This document shows, one piece after another, positions 12,698 through 23,014 of a DNA stretch of 64,000 bases (position 1 is its first letter; each line of letters opens with the position of its first letter). The position numbers were made by a program, and so were the translations under genes. The DNA is from Hydrangea macrophylla (lineage: Eukaryota; Streptophyta; Magnoliopsida; Cornales; Hydrangeaceae): the NCBI GenBank assembly GCA_033977485.1, contig CM066982.1, positions 14,437,218 through 14,501,217 on the forward strand. Reading direction: 5' to 3'. Under the pieces are notes generated by a model. It was given only the letters and a program-made list of their open reading frames with translations, was not told the DNA's origin and did no database searches.

Positions 12698-12799
12698 GTT
12701 TGTGTTTGTGGTCGTGGTTGTGGTTGAATATGAGTTGTGGTTGTGGTCGTGGTTGTGGTTGTGGTTGTGGTTGTGGTTGTGGTTGTGGTTGTGATTGTG
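12698..12799. repeat. (TTGTGG)n microsatellite
   Basis: A hexamer run with occasional TCGTGG interruptions. Its frames give Cys-Gly, Val or His-Asn homopolymers and are not genes. Confidence 0.9.
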
Positions 12800-12834
12800 G
12801 AAGAGGGTATCTTTGAAATGCGACGGTGGCAAAT

Positions 12835-13095
12835 AAGGACACTCCCTGACGCCCATGGAAGCGTTAAAGTGTGTGAAGCCGAACTCGGACATTCCCTGGC
12901 ACCCATGGTAGTGCTAAAGTGTGGCCTACGGACACTCCCTGATAACTCAAGTCTGGATACTGTGTGAGGGGTTGCCCCGGTATTTGCATGGCGGTTAGGG
13001 TATTCAAAGTGTGAGGCATTGGACACTCCCTGGTACCCCGGACCAAAGTGTGAGGCAAACTGGACACTCCCTGGCGCCCCGTTGCTAAAGTGTGG
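12835..13095. repeat. Minisatellite around GGACACTCCCTGG
   Basis: About five diverged units of 45-60 bp contain GGACACTCCCTG(G/A), then CGCCC/CACCC/TACCCC, then (C)TAAAGTGTG(T/A)GGC. One unit is interrupted by unrelated sequence. The array lies wholly within the solo LTR. Confidence 0.75.
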
Positions 13096-13760
13096 CTATC
13101 TGAGTGTTTCAAAGATACCAGGAGTAGGATAGTGGGTTGTTGTGGATGTCGAGAGAAAAGAGTCGGCGAGATGAGTGTGGTGCATTGTCTCATTTCACGA
13201 GTATCTGTATTTATGAATGAAAGACTTTTATTATATTCCTTGTTGTTTTATAAAATAAATTCTTTCCGTAATTTAATAATGGAATAAGGTAATTGGATAT
13301 GTTTTACATTCAAAGTCATGTTTTTAATACTCACCAGCTTCTTGAAGCTGACGACGTTGATGCGTCCTGGACATTCGTGTTCAGGCTTTTCAGGTTACAA
13401 TCAGGAGGAATCATACGATTATGCTAATTAAGATTGGCTGCTGTTGGGGCGAGAAACTGTTTATTATATGTTTTAAGTTTATCTGTTTTAAGTTATGAAC
13501 TGTTTTGTTTTAAGGATGACTGTAACAGACTCTAAGTTATTATTTTATTTTCAAGGCGGTCTGTGCCTTAGTTGACCCCGGTTCATAAGATGTAATAAGT
13601 TAGAAAGTTTTTGTAAGCCTTGATTGCTTTACTCTGATTATTATGTTTTGTTGTTTGACGTTTGGGACGGAATCGATCCTTCAAACTGTCGCGACCTACG
13701 GGTCCATAAAGGAAATTAAACGCTTTCCTTATTTATGCTACGTCGGGGCGTGACAGGTTG

Positions 13761-13955
13761 TGGGTGTCTTATTTGATGAGAACCCGCATGAGACTTCACT
13801 CGTCCGACTAGGGACACCTAGGGGTTTAAAAGGCTTGTTGCATATGCTAAATGCAATCATGATTCATGCGACAATAGAGTAGATTTTTATTAGTAGTATT
13901 AATTTTTTTTTTGTTATTCTTGCTCGAGGACTAGCAAAATGTAGGTTTGGGGGTG
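13761..13955 (+). mobile_element. End of element A interior with polypurine tract
   Basis: The sequence resumes after the solo LTR target duplication and ends in GTAGGTTTGGGGGTG (13941-13955), the polypurine tract abutting the 3' LTR start. It primes plus-strand synthesis in the family. Confidence 0.75.
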
Positions 13956-15211
13956 TGATCGGGAGTGAACAAGTCCTAATTACACACCTTAATTCACATT
14001 TGTTAGCACTTCTTATCTTGTTTTTGTGTACTTTTACTTTGTTTTCCATTTTCTAGCAGGTTTTGAAAGAAAGCAAGAGTTCTAGGCAAAATAAGGTGTT
14101 AAAAATAGTAGAAACCAAGCAAAAAAGGCACCTCGCGCCAGCGGCATGCTCGCGCGACATTCCAAAATTGCACTCGTGTGGTCCGCTCTCGCATCTAGTA
14201 CGGAAAAAGTGAAAAAGCATATTTCTGTGTGCTGAAGACTCCTACGTGAACGGAATTGCCTAATTACGTCCAAAAACGTAAATAAAGCAGTTTAAGTGCA
14301 ATTAGGTTTAGGAAAGCCTCCAAACTTGATCCAAAACTATATATACCCTATTCTAAATCAATTTTGGGGTTACACAACATATACACAATATTTTACACAT
14401 CCATATACAACTAAAACTTCATCCATTGAAGAGGAAAAAGCAAGGAGAAGAAGAAGAAGACCAAGGATTCACATGGCCTCCTACATCAACCTCTTGCCAA
14501 TCCTCGTTTCTATGACCGCTTAAACCAAGATCTAGGGTTTCAATGAAACCCTAGCCAAGTAATAGGGTGTTAGTTATGTTTTTCTGTTAGATTTATTATG
14601 TATGGATAATGATTACATGTTTAGAGGATTTTTTATAATAAAATCGAACTTCATTGAATTAAATCATTGCTTTCAAAATCTATTCTTGTCTTAGATCTCT
14701 TTTGGATGTGATGTGCTCGATAGTCTATATTTGTTGTGCTTGCATGGATTATTTACATGTAATAATGCTTATTTGAATTTTGATATCAAGTAGTCGAATA
14801 GTTCATGCCTAGGGAAGACAGGGTATGCCGCAACCTTAGTTTAGTGTGAGACACTTTGTGCCAATTGAAGATGAATTATATTGATGCTTGAATCGTAGTT
14901 ATTTTCTTGACGGAGGAATTAGGCTTGTAGTTACAATTCCCCATTATCATCCAACGCAATAAACTGATTGAATGCATAGATATCCTTATTATGAAGCTAG
15001 TGGTGGATTTGCAATCCTAGGTTCAATACACATATTCATCAAAACAACTTTTAATTCTTTCATAGTTAGATTTATTTTCATTGTTCTTAGTTTAATAAAA
15101 ATCAAAATCAAAATTATGTTTTCCTAATTAACTAGGTTTAGGTTTTAAAATTAAAGTGCTTTAGTATTTCAATCTCTGTGGGTTCGACCTCTCCTTCCAC
15201 ACTGGAAATCT
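13956..15211 (+). mobile_element. 3' LTR of element A (3'-truncated)
   Basis: It begins TGATCGGGAG right after a polypurine tract and is collinear with the 5' LTR (732-2151) and the solo LTR (40581-41953), with the TATA-like CTATATATA at 14338-14346. Homology stops after CACACTGGAAATCTT near 15211. The last 50 or so bp that complete the other copies are replaced by unrelated sequence, so no target duplication can be read for A. Confidence 0.85.
14473..14523 (+). other. Conserved LTR micro-ORF, copy 3 (16 aa)
   Basis: Same place and length as the copies in the 5' LTR. The peptide begins MASYINLLPIL, and the stop has changed to TAA while the 16-codon length is kept. The start context is ACATGG. 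Confidence 0.35.
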
Positions 15212-15810
15212 TCGTCTTCTTATAAGTTTTTGTCACAAACCCAACATTCATCACCTTGACGAAAATATCATCATCATCATCGCCTTTGTTGTCTTCGGGT
15301 TATTTATCAATCTTCTCTCCTCGTTATCTTTGCAACCTCACCATCATCATCTATGTAGACTTGTTGTTCCTTAAATCCTCATCATCTATGGATTCAAATA
15401 ATTTTGAAGCTACATCAAGGTCATCGTCAACATCATCTTCTTCATCATGGTAGTTGTCACCACCTTGGTCTTGGACTTTAGCCCAACATCTCTTCTCACC
15501 ATCGCCATGGGAGCAATGCACAAGTGCCCAACATCTCTTCTCATCATCTTCTTGGGAACATCGCACTATAGCCGAACTCTTCTTCTCGCCATCTCCATGG
15601 GAATGATGCTCAAACTTGGCCTCATTTTTGTGACTACATCTTCACCTCTTGTAGAAATGGTTGGTGTCACTAAGATTGTTGTTGGAGCCTTCTTCACTGG
15701 CTCCCACATCTTCTCCACCTCATTTGTGACCACTCAAAATAGGAAACTCTCATTCTACAAGAATCCATATAAGAATAGGAAACTTTCTCACTTTGGTAAC
15801 CTAAACCTAT
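15212..15810. other. Unrecognised sequence with CATC-rich and 45-bp repeats
   Basis: CATCATCATC-rich sequence is followed by about three diverged 45-bp units (CCCAACATCTCTTCTCACCA and relatives, about 15480-15610). On the minus strand these give an imperfect Cys-Ser-His-Gly-Asp-Gly-Glu-Lys-Arg-Cys-Trp repeat with an acidic tail, about 71 codons. It may be a captured gene fragment but matches no family I know. The phrase CTTATAAGTTTTTGTCACAA at about 15221 recurs with slight changes at about 16186. Confidence 0.4.
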
Positions 15811-15993
15811 GGTGAGGCTCTTAAGTGAACAGGGTTGAGTGAACATACCCAGTGAATATGTTTTTTTAGCCTAAAAGAACCCGCGAGTCAGTGGGTCGCA
15901 TGGATCAGTGGGGCAGCCCGTGGGTTCTTTGAAGCTAACAAACATGTTCACTGGGTATGTTCACTTAACCATGTTCACTTAAGAGCTTGACCG
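15811..15993. mobile_element. Mutator-like MITE with 11-bp TSD
   Basis: Terminal inverted repeats of about 60 bp share GCTCTTAAGTGAACA near the ends, then GTGAACATACCCAGTGAA. The exact 11-bp CCTAAACCTAT lies on both sides (15800-15810 and 15994-16004). TSD length and long TIRs fit a Mutator-derived MITE. No coding capacity. Confidence 0.85.
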
Positions 15994-16004
15994 CCTAAAC
16001 CTAT

Positions 16005-16315
16005 TAAGAAATAAAAAGGATTTGTTGTTGCTTCCCGATACTGCTCAGGCGGTGCCCGCTCGCACAGCTCCTCCTGTGGATGACATTCTAGAATGTCGAG
16101 TTCTTTCATTCCCCCACCCTCTCGAGCGGTCCACTCGAGCAGTCTTCACCTCCTGCAGCTTCTTGTCTTCGTCTTCATCTTCATCTTCTTATGAGTTTTT
16201 GTCACAAACCAAACATTGTGATCATTCATTCAACTGTATCAATTTTTTTTTAAAAATGTGCTTACATTATTCAAAATGGTCTTGATCATATTTCAATCAA
16301 ATTAATGCATTGTTT

Positions 16316-16358
<43 letters not shown>

Positions 16359-16372
16359 CTATCTATCTACAA
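16005..16372. repeat. Unrecognised sequence ending in (CT)n(TA)n microsatellite
   Basis: Nothing codes. A segment near 16170-16215 repeats part of the phrase found at 15213-15250. The microsatellite occupies about 16315-16358. Confidence 0.5.
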
Positions 16373-16990
16373 AATTTATGCCTTCTCTCTAAACTCAATC
16401 TTCCCCCTCCAACCATGCCCTCTACCTGGGGCTCTCCCTCCAAGGGAGAGCTCCCTTGGTTTTTTCTGTTGTCTGGATAATTTATCCCTCTTTATGAGGA
16501 GTGGTTTTCCTCTTTATAGGGGTGTTTTTCTATCTTTTTGAGACTTTTTTTTGTTTGGTTTTCTTGGGTTCCCCATCTAGATCTCTTCATCACTTTGTCT
16601 TGTGGTTAGATCTAACTACTCTTCTTCATAGATGCATCTTTGTTTCCTCAGATCCGGTGATCTAACCAAGCAGATTTGGCGCGATATCCATCAGATCTGA
16701 CTTTTTTTTTTGTCAAATATGTCATTTTGATAAGGCCTCTTCCCAATCACGACAAGTTTTAGGGTGATCTATGGTGTGGGACATTTTGGCAGCTTCTTCC
16801 CTCAACCGGTTCAATCTTGAGTTGTAACTCAGACAATTTTATCAAGGATTTGGGAGGTTTATAGTACAACTTTGCAGTTTGCGTTGTTCATCTTTGTATT
16901 TATTCGTACTTCTTTTGCTTATACTGGTTCCTTTTTTTGACCGCTTTCATGAATGAAATTTCATATGTTCATAAAAATAAAAATAAAATC
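16373..16990 (+). other. Possible non-LTR retrotransposon 3' tail
   Basis: A T-rich non-coding stretch ends with TGAATGAAATTTCATATG and then an A-rich AAAATAAAAATAAAA. A GAATGAAATTT motif followed by an A-rich tail is typical of plant LINE 3' ends. No RT or endonuclease ORF is visible, so this is only a suggestion. Confidence 0.25.
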
Positions 16991-18708
16991 TAAATGATCT
17001 TAAAAAAGAGCTTCAAAACATAAAAGAAAGAGTAATAAACCTAGATTTCATTAATTGTTGGGAATAAATTATAATCAATGATGTATGATTCCAAAATTAA
17101 TAAATTATAGAGTTATTTTCATATACAGAGTAAAAAAAAATGAAATGTAAAGGTCTTTCTGCACGTAAACTAAATTTAGGGCCCGTTCGTAACGTTGCAG
17201 TTTTTGTTTTAGTTCTGAAGTAAATTATCTTAGATTGACAAAACAAAAAGTGAAAACATTTTAATGAAAAACCAAAAACCAAAATGTCACAAAATGGGTC
17301 CCTGTAACCAATTAAAAAAGGAAGCTGCGTCCATAGGTCCCTTAGTTGCTATAACATGCTACAATTTAACAATAATCAATTAAAAAAGGGAGCTACGGCC
17401 ATAGGTCCCTATAACCAACACTTTCAAGCTATTGGTCCCCAGTGTTTTTTTTTAAAGCAAAAAATCCTTGAGTTTTGGGTTGAACCAAATTGACCCTTAA
17501 ATGTAATTTATGTGATTCTTTCTCCATTTTCAGCCAACTAATAGAATGCTTCCCAAAATATATAGTTTTTTTTAGCTTTTAATCTTTAAAATGTCATAAC
17601 TATTACGTGATGCATATGTGATCTATAACGTAAGATATGTAAAACAAGATGTATATTGACTATTAAATTCTTATAACCAAATTTTAAAATTTTACAGGTC
17701 ACAAACGAATATCGAAAGCATATTGATGACATCGGCACTCTTTTAAAGCAGTTGAATGAAAGACTTTGGAGGTGCAAGACCCATTGTTTAGTGTTAACTG
17801 ACTTGCTGCGATTAACAACTAAACAAAAGTCTAACACAATTAAAAGCCAACATACCAAATACAATGGAGATGTAAGACATGTGTTATGTGACAAATTTTA
17901 CTCTAGCATACACCCTAATTAGCCCATATAATGGGAATGGTCAAGGTAGGGCCAGGGGTCTATAATTACTCAATATCTTGAACACATTTTTATTCATCCC
18001 ATTTTTTCTCACCCTTGTTTACTCAGGCTTCCACTAGATGACATATGTCATATTCCATTCTCATTTTGCCCCTGTATCATCAACATAATTATTTGAATGG
18101 AACACATGTCACCCAATAGAGGCATGGATGAGCAAAAATAGGGCGCTCTCCAATACCTTCACCTTCTAATATATTCAAGTATTTAAGTTACTACATTGGT
18201 AGCATGTGTGATGCACGGGAGAGCTGCTACAATTCAAACATTTGATAGATACAATTCTATAAAATTGTTAAAATCTAAGGGCTTAGTTGATAAAACTAAA
18301 ACCAATTACTGAAAATCAAGCGCTGAATTTTAAGTATTGAAAAATGTTAAGCTACAGAATTTGCAATATTGATTAGATTATATTATAGGGACAATTAGCC
18401 AAAAGTCCATAATGGCAAACAGTTTTGGTATGAACACCACACCCTATATCTCTTTCGTGAAAGGTCCATTAAATTTTTTTGACAAAAATGTCTCTCCCAC
18501 AGAAACTCATGTGCATGCCTGCCTTGCAAGTTTAGTGCACTAACAATTCTGCCTAACTAACTTTTCAAAAAAAAAAAATTAAACTTTAAAATTCATGACT
18601 TTCAATCTAAATATCAAATTTTGACAAAATTTCTATTTTTAGAACCTACTCAACTAGATCTAACAAACAAGTACCATTATCGCTATGAAATTCTGGGTAA
18701 AAAAAGTT
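16991..18708. other. AT-rich intergenic stretch, no gene seen
   Basis: No protein family is recognisable on either strand. A phrase CATAGGTCCCT with AATTAAAAAAGG beside it occurs twice (about 17310-17342 and 17378-17412). GGGCCCGTTCGTAACGTT at 17179 resembles one end of a hAT-type MITE without a visible partner. The AT-rich DNA near 18278-18330 shares AGTTGATAAAACTAAAA with the repeat at 48712. Confidence 0.4.
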
Positions 18709-18709
18709 A

Positions 18710-18960
18710 TGTGAAATTTCACACAACTTTTTTTACTGTGAAATTTCACAGCATGATCAAAGCAAAAAAAAGTTCCCTCTCAAACAAAGCCTAAACTAAA
18801 TCACTTTTGTTTTACATAATGATATGTGAAATTTCACGCAACTTTTTCCAATGTGAAATTTATTGTGAAATTTCATTCTAGGAGAGAGAGAGACCGAGAG
18901 AGGGAAGTAAGAAAAAAAATATTGCAAATTTCACAAAATGAGCAAAGCACAAAAACGTCT
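18710..18960. repeat. Inverted GTGAAATTTCAC repeats
   Basis: Several self-complementary GTGAAATTTCAC motifs occur, and a diverged copy (18788-18838) of the arm of the palindrome that follows. Together with 18961-19066 this looks like one foldback element assembled from repeated palindromic units. Confidence 0.6.
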
Positions 18961-19066
18961 GCCAAACATAGCCTAAACTATCCCACTTTGATTTCACATA
19001 ATGTTATGTGAAATTTCACATAACATTATGTGAAATCAAAGTGGGATAATTTAGGCTATGTTTGGC
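18961..19066. repeat. 106-nt near-perfect palindrome
   Basis: Left arm 18961-19010 (begins GCCAAACATAGCCTAAAC) and right arm 19017-19066 are reverse complements with one mismatch in 50. The 6-nt centre AAATTT is itself palindromic, so there is no loop. It would extrude as a cruciform, or fold into a long hairpin if transcribed. It is probably a MITE or foldback remnant. Confidence 0.9.
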
Positions 19067-19517
19067 AAGCATTATTTGGACTTGCAACTCATCAAACTAA
19101 TAGCAAATGATTGTGAATTCTACATATGCCCAATTCCAAAGAGCTTTGCAAAATATCCAGATCCAATCTTCCAAACAAGCCTTCCTAATCAAATGATAAC
19201 TTCCAAAAAAAATGCCTCATCTATCTCTCTCTAAACCATTTAAGCAAAAAAGCAAGGGTACATTTTTCGATGACTCCAACAAAACTCTCGATTCACTTCA
19301 ACCATTTCATCATTCAACACCAATGTCTTTAGTATCTCCAATCAAACATTCCTATCAAGCCTCCAGTGGAATGATTATGCTTTGTTCATTAGTATCTACA
19401 GAAGTAAGTGATATTATGCCATCGGTATTGAACACTAATAATGTTTTACATGTGATATACTATTTTTTGAAAACCAAGATATACAGTTGTTTAAAAGGTG
19501 AGAATTAGGGTTCGCTA
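19067..19517. other. Intergenic sequence, nothing recognised
   Basis: Short open frames only, without any recognisable domain. It ends at the AAAAC target duplication of the copia element B. Confidence 0.5.
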
Positions 19518-19522
19518 AAAAC

Positions 19523-19774
19523 TGTTAAGCATATAAGGTCATATATGAGGTGGAGGTCTCCTGGATTGGTGACATGGCATATGTTTTGGATTGATGACCT
19601 GGCATTAAATTAGAGATGTGATCAGAGAATTGGGGTTGTTACAATCTGTTGATGTAATAGAATTTAGTTATAACCATCTGTATCCACTTCATTAATTGTT
19701 CTTTAAATACCTATATTAGAAAAGACTTTGATAATGAGAAATACAATCTGTATTTTGGCTTCAGTTCTGCTACA
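19523..19774 (+). mobile_element. 5' LTR of copia B
   Basis: TGTTAAGCAT...CTGCTACA, collinear with the LTR at 44263-44528 apart from small indels. It abuts the PBS. Confidence 0.85.
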
Positions 19775-19788
19775 TGGTAGCAGAGCCA
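19775..19788 (+). other. Primer-binding site of copia B
   Basis: TGGTAGCAGAGCCA, one base off the usual plant copia TGGTATCAGAGCC complementary to initiator tRNA-Met. Confidence 0.8.
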
Positions 19789-20050
19789 AGCCCATTCCCA
19801 ACCCTTTAAAAACAAAAAATAAAAATAGGCCACACCCCCACAATTACAGACTCAATAAAAGGCTGCACAATGAAAAGACCCAAAGAGGCGCACGTGACAG
19901 ACCCAAGAAGAGGCTGCAGGTGAGGGGGCATGTTAGATAATATGTCCCACATCAAATAAACATGGGATTGGCTATGGTTAGATATTTATATATATGTTGG
20001 GCCTCTCCACCTAATAGCTTAAGTTTTTAGGTTGGATTCTTTTACTGAAT
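19789..20050 (+). mobile_element. TRIM-like interior and LTR fused to copia B
   Basis: A short A-rich non-coding segment ends in a polypurine tract (GGTGAGGGGGCA, to 19930) and is followed by TGTTAGATAATATGTCCC at 19931, an LTR-like start. That segment contains TGTTGGGCC and CTAATAGCTTAAG, shared with the TRIM at 34157. No separate 5' TRIM LTR exists: the copia LTR and PBS lead straight into the TRIM interior, and copia gag resumes after it without its N-terminus. Confidence 0.5.
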
Positions 20051-20378
20051 GGGTGAACATAGATAATCAACTCATCAGTTGCATCAATGCATCGATTTGT
20101 CCTTCTATTTTACCTCAACTAATTGGTTTTGAACATGCATCGGACATTTGGGGCCATTAAGCCAAAAGATATGTCTCAAATTCTAGGTCTCATATTCATG
20201 AATTAAAGCTGAAATTGTTGAATGCTACTAAAGATGGTTCAATGGATTCCTATCTTGATACTATTAAAGATTGTTCTGATAAATTAGATGCATCTGGATG
20301 TCCTGTTTCTGGAGAAGATCTTGTTATATATACAATCAATGGTCTTCCAGTTGAATATGCTTCTTTGAAGACTACTTC
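20051..20378 (+). pseudogene. Copia B gag fragment
   Basis: Readable as a UBN2-type copia gag: NQLISCINASICPSILPQLI, then IHELKLKLLNATKDGSMDSY, then PVSGEDLVIYTINGLPVEYA. One stop lies after the first block (TAA at 20158). The N-terminal gag is missing, replaced by the TRIM-like piece. The frame is cut at LKTT by insertion F. Confidence 0.8.
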
Positions 20379-20627
20379 TGATGAGGGCTGATATTTGTAA
20401 AATATTGGCCCAATAGAGAGAAAAATTGGTTGAACTTAGCCCTCTATCTCTAGTTTTACCTGCATTTGTGTCTTAATTCATCTCTTTACACAATGATGTG
20501 CTTTCCATGGTATGTTGTTGTGTTTGGTTCTTTGAATGCAGGTCCTGAAGTTGAAATGAATAACAAGGTTAAAAGAGATAGCTCAAGAAACAAAGAGACC
20601 AAGTCAAAATTGAAATCCAAGTACCAA

Positions 20628-20737
20628 TCGATTGCTATAACAGCAATCGATTGCTTGTAAACCAATCGATTGCCATGATAGCAATCGATTACCTGCAAAC
20701 CAATCGATTTGAATCAGTTACCAATCGATTGGTAAAA
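20628..20737. repeat. CAATCGATTG palindrome cluster 1 (in F)
   Basis: Six copies of ATCGATT in about 110 bp, mostly as the palindrome CAATCGATTG, at intervals near 15-25 nt. The spacers are not conserved. A second cluster follows 470 bp on. Confidence 0.9.
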
Positions 20738-21206
20738 TCTGGAAGTCAAAACTCTTTAATGGAGCAGATTCTCAGCATCAGAGTTAATGACGACGACCAA
20801 CCGTTACGTTGTGAACCTGGACACCTTCAGCTCGCAATGTTACTTTATAAATAGAGGGGAGATGTAGAGAGAGGGGGTTGGCTTATTTTTTTTGTATTGT
20901 TTTGTAGGAATTTTTTTGGTTAACAAGATTCAAGTTGAAGAAAACTCTATTTTGAATTCAATTTAAAGTCAGGTTTATTCTTCCATGTTTTGCTGCTTTA
21001 GAATTTGTTGATTATAAACACCGTTGTAGTTTTAGTTTGATTTTGAAATTTTTTTTGTTTATAAGTTTAATCTATGTGTGATTCCATGTGTCGGTTTATG
21101 TGTATCCATACAATCTTAAACATGTCAGAGTAGAATCCTGGTTGGGAATAATGTGAGGAAACATTATTCCTAATCACTGCCATGATTCTGTTTTAGAGTC
21201 AGTGGC

Positions 21207-21329
21207 AATCGATTGGAAACAGAACCCAATCGATTGCCATAGATTCCAAGCCAATCGATTGGTACTTATACCAATCGATTGGGAGTCATGTCATACCAAT
21301 CGATTGCCATTAATAGCAATCGATTGGCA
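21207..21329. repeat. CAATCGATTG palindrome cluster 2 (in F)
   Basis: Seven copies of CAATCGATTG in about 120 bp, alternately paired as GCAATCGATTGG and CCAATCGATTGG. Confidence 0.9.
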
Positions 21330-21973
21330 TGAAAATGTCTTGGGCAGAATCCTTTTAATATTCCAGTAACTTCTGTTTCAAAAACTAAGTCCAATTTGAT
21401 CTTTTAAGTTCAAATTGCAATTTGATTTTGAAATAAAAGCTCTCTTGATTAATTAATTCAATGAACACTTATGACAAACAAATCAAATATCCCATATTCG
21501 ATTTGTTAGTTATAGTTCATGATTTAGTTAATCCTGATTTCAGTTCTTTTTGTAAGTGAGGTAGTTTAACCACTAAGTATGTGGAATTCACATACTTAGT
21601 GTCTAGGTTACTCAACTTAATCTTTTGTGAAATAGGAATACTAGAAGGACAAAACCCCAGTTGTTCGCTTTGGCTAAATCATGGCAGTGGTTAGGACTTT
21701 GTAGTCTCACATGTTCCCAACATTTATTTATTCATAATTTAAACTACATTGTTCAGTCTTACTTGATTTGATTGCTGCTTCACTTTAATTCCTGTTGTTA
21801 TAATTTCAAATTTAGTAGGATCATTAGAATCTCCATCTTTAAAAGAAATCATCTTTTACCTTCTTTAGGATTCAATCTAGTATTCTTCCCCTCAATTCCG
21901 TCCCTTAGGAAAACGACTCGGTCTTACCGGTTATAACTCGACGCGACCGTTTACACTTGGACGTACTCTTCTG

Positions 21974-22818
21974 AGAACACATTTCCTATCGTGTCAACTT
22001 CTCAACAACTTAATTTGAGTAATCTCTGTACTATTCTCAAATCTGAAGAAACTCATATCAATAGAGATGCGAAATCATCAGGTGTTCTAAACAGTACTGC
22101 TCTTTCTGCAGTTTCTAATCAAAGTTCTTGTGTCAAATCAAAATTTACCAATCCAGAACAAGGAGGAATGAATTATAGCTATAATTCTCATCAGTTTAGA
22201 GGAACCAAGACATGGCAAGTATAGAGGTAAAAGAGGAACTAATTTTGGTAGAGGTAATTAGAACAGGGTATATTGTCAGATTTGTGGAAACGGCTACCAT
22301 AGTGCCTCAGAATGTTAACATAGGTTTAATCATTCCTATCAGTCTCATCAATCTACAATCCCACCTCAAGCTCATCTAGCTATTCCTCATCAAGAAGGTC
22401 AAAATTAAACATGTCTAATCTTCTCTCAACCACCCTCTTTCTCTTTTCAACCATCATTCTTCTAACCTTCATCATTTCCTCAGCAACCTCCAATCCTCTC
22501 CAGTCCTTTGTCTAAAAAAAATTGGTATGTGGATCATAATTTCTTGACTGATAATCCAGCTACTCCTCTTGTGGTAATCATCAAGCCCTAATTGCTATAA
22601 AACTAACATATTCAGAACATCATTAGTATTTGGATACTAGAGCTACCAGTCATTTTACAAAGAATGCTACTAATCTGAATTTATTATAGCCTTATGAAGG
22701 ACAACAAGAAGTCATTGTAGGAAATGGTGAAGTAAACTCCATCAAGAACACAGGCAATGGTATACTTCATACTCCTACCAAATCTCTACTACTCTCTCAA
22801 GTCTTATATGTCCCTAAT
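21974..22818 (+). pseudogene. Copia B gag end, zinc knuckle and protease
   Basis: Gag resumes with NLSNLCTILKSEETHI. A CCHC knuckle CQICGNGYHSASEC lies at 22274-22315 (C-X2-C-X4-H-X4-C, followed at once by a stop). Farther on WYLDTRATSHFTKNATNL is the protease start, where the expected D-S-G-A reads D-T-R-A, so the catalytic motif is damaged. The following VGNGE...LSQVLYVPNIS is the usual copia protease end. The sequence is then split by element C. Confidence 0.8.
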
Positions 22819-23014
22819 ATTAGTGTAATACCCATACCAAAAAAAGAAGGTTAATGTAGGGTTAATGTGTGTTAATTAATGATAATTAATACTTATGATA
22901 GTTTAAGGTGGGGTTATGAACCCACATGTAAAAATGTGTTCAGATAGGAACACATATGAAAGTTTCAAGTCAAGTAAAACTGGTATGAAAGTTGGACCTG
23001 ACGAAGGTCTAACT

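Larger units (their letters stand above)
10753..13755 (+). mobile_element. 3.0-kb solo LTR, Ty3/gypsy
   Basis: It starts TGTAATAACC and ends CGGGGCGTGACA, with the 5-bp target duplication GGTTG on both sides (10748-10752, 13756-13760). The termini fit Del/Tekay-like plant chromoviruses. No internal domain is present. Inside are a CpG-palindrome array (12100-12405), a (TTGTGG)n microsatellite and a minisatellite (12835-13095), which together inflate the LTR. Confidence 0.8.
20379..21967 (+). mobile_element. LTR-like insertion F in copia gag
   Basis: About 1.59 kb of non-coding sequence interrupts gag and is flanked by CTTCTG (20375-20380, 21968-21973). It begins TGATGAGGGC but lacks a clean TG...CA end pair, so exact boundaries and type are unsure. 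It carries two clusters of the palindrome CAATCGATTG. No PBS, PPT or protein domain is seen, so a solo LTR is the best guess. Confidence 0.55.

Noticed and set aside
12552..13026. Cys-Gly, Val, His-Asn and Gln-Pro rich frames at the (TTGTGG)n run
   Set aside because: Low-complexity readings of a hexamer repeat inside a solo LTR.
15447..15815. 122-codon frame MVVVTTLVLDFSPTSL... with membrane-like content
   Set aside because: Produced by 45-bp direct repeats; no known domain, and it lies between repeats. Described only as unrecognised sequence.
15213..16217. Direct repeat CTT(A)TRAGTTTTTGTCACAA at both ends, read as insertion-site duplication
   Set aside because: The repeats are too long and diverged for a TSD and no element termini lie next to them. 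A local duplication is more likely.
18180..18240. Possible third Helitron end (GATGCACGGG near 18215)
   Set aside because: There is no paired stem and CTRR-T end on either strand.
20628..21329. CRISPR-like regularly spaced repeats
   Set aside because: The repeat is a 10-nt palindrome at irregular intervals in plant LTR DNA. There are no unique spacers of constant size and no cas genes.
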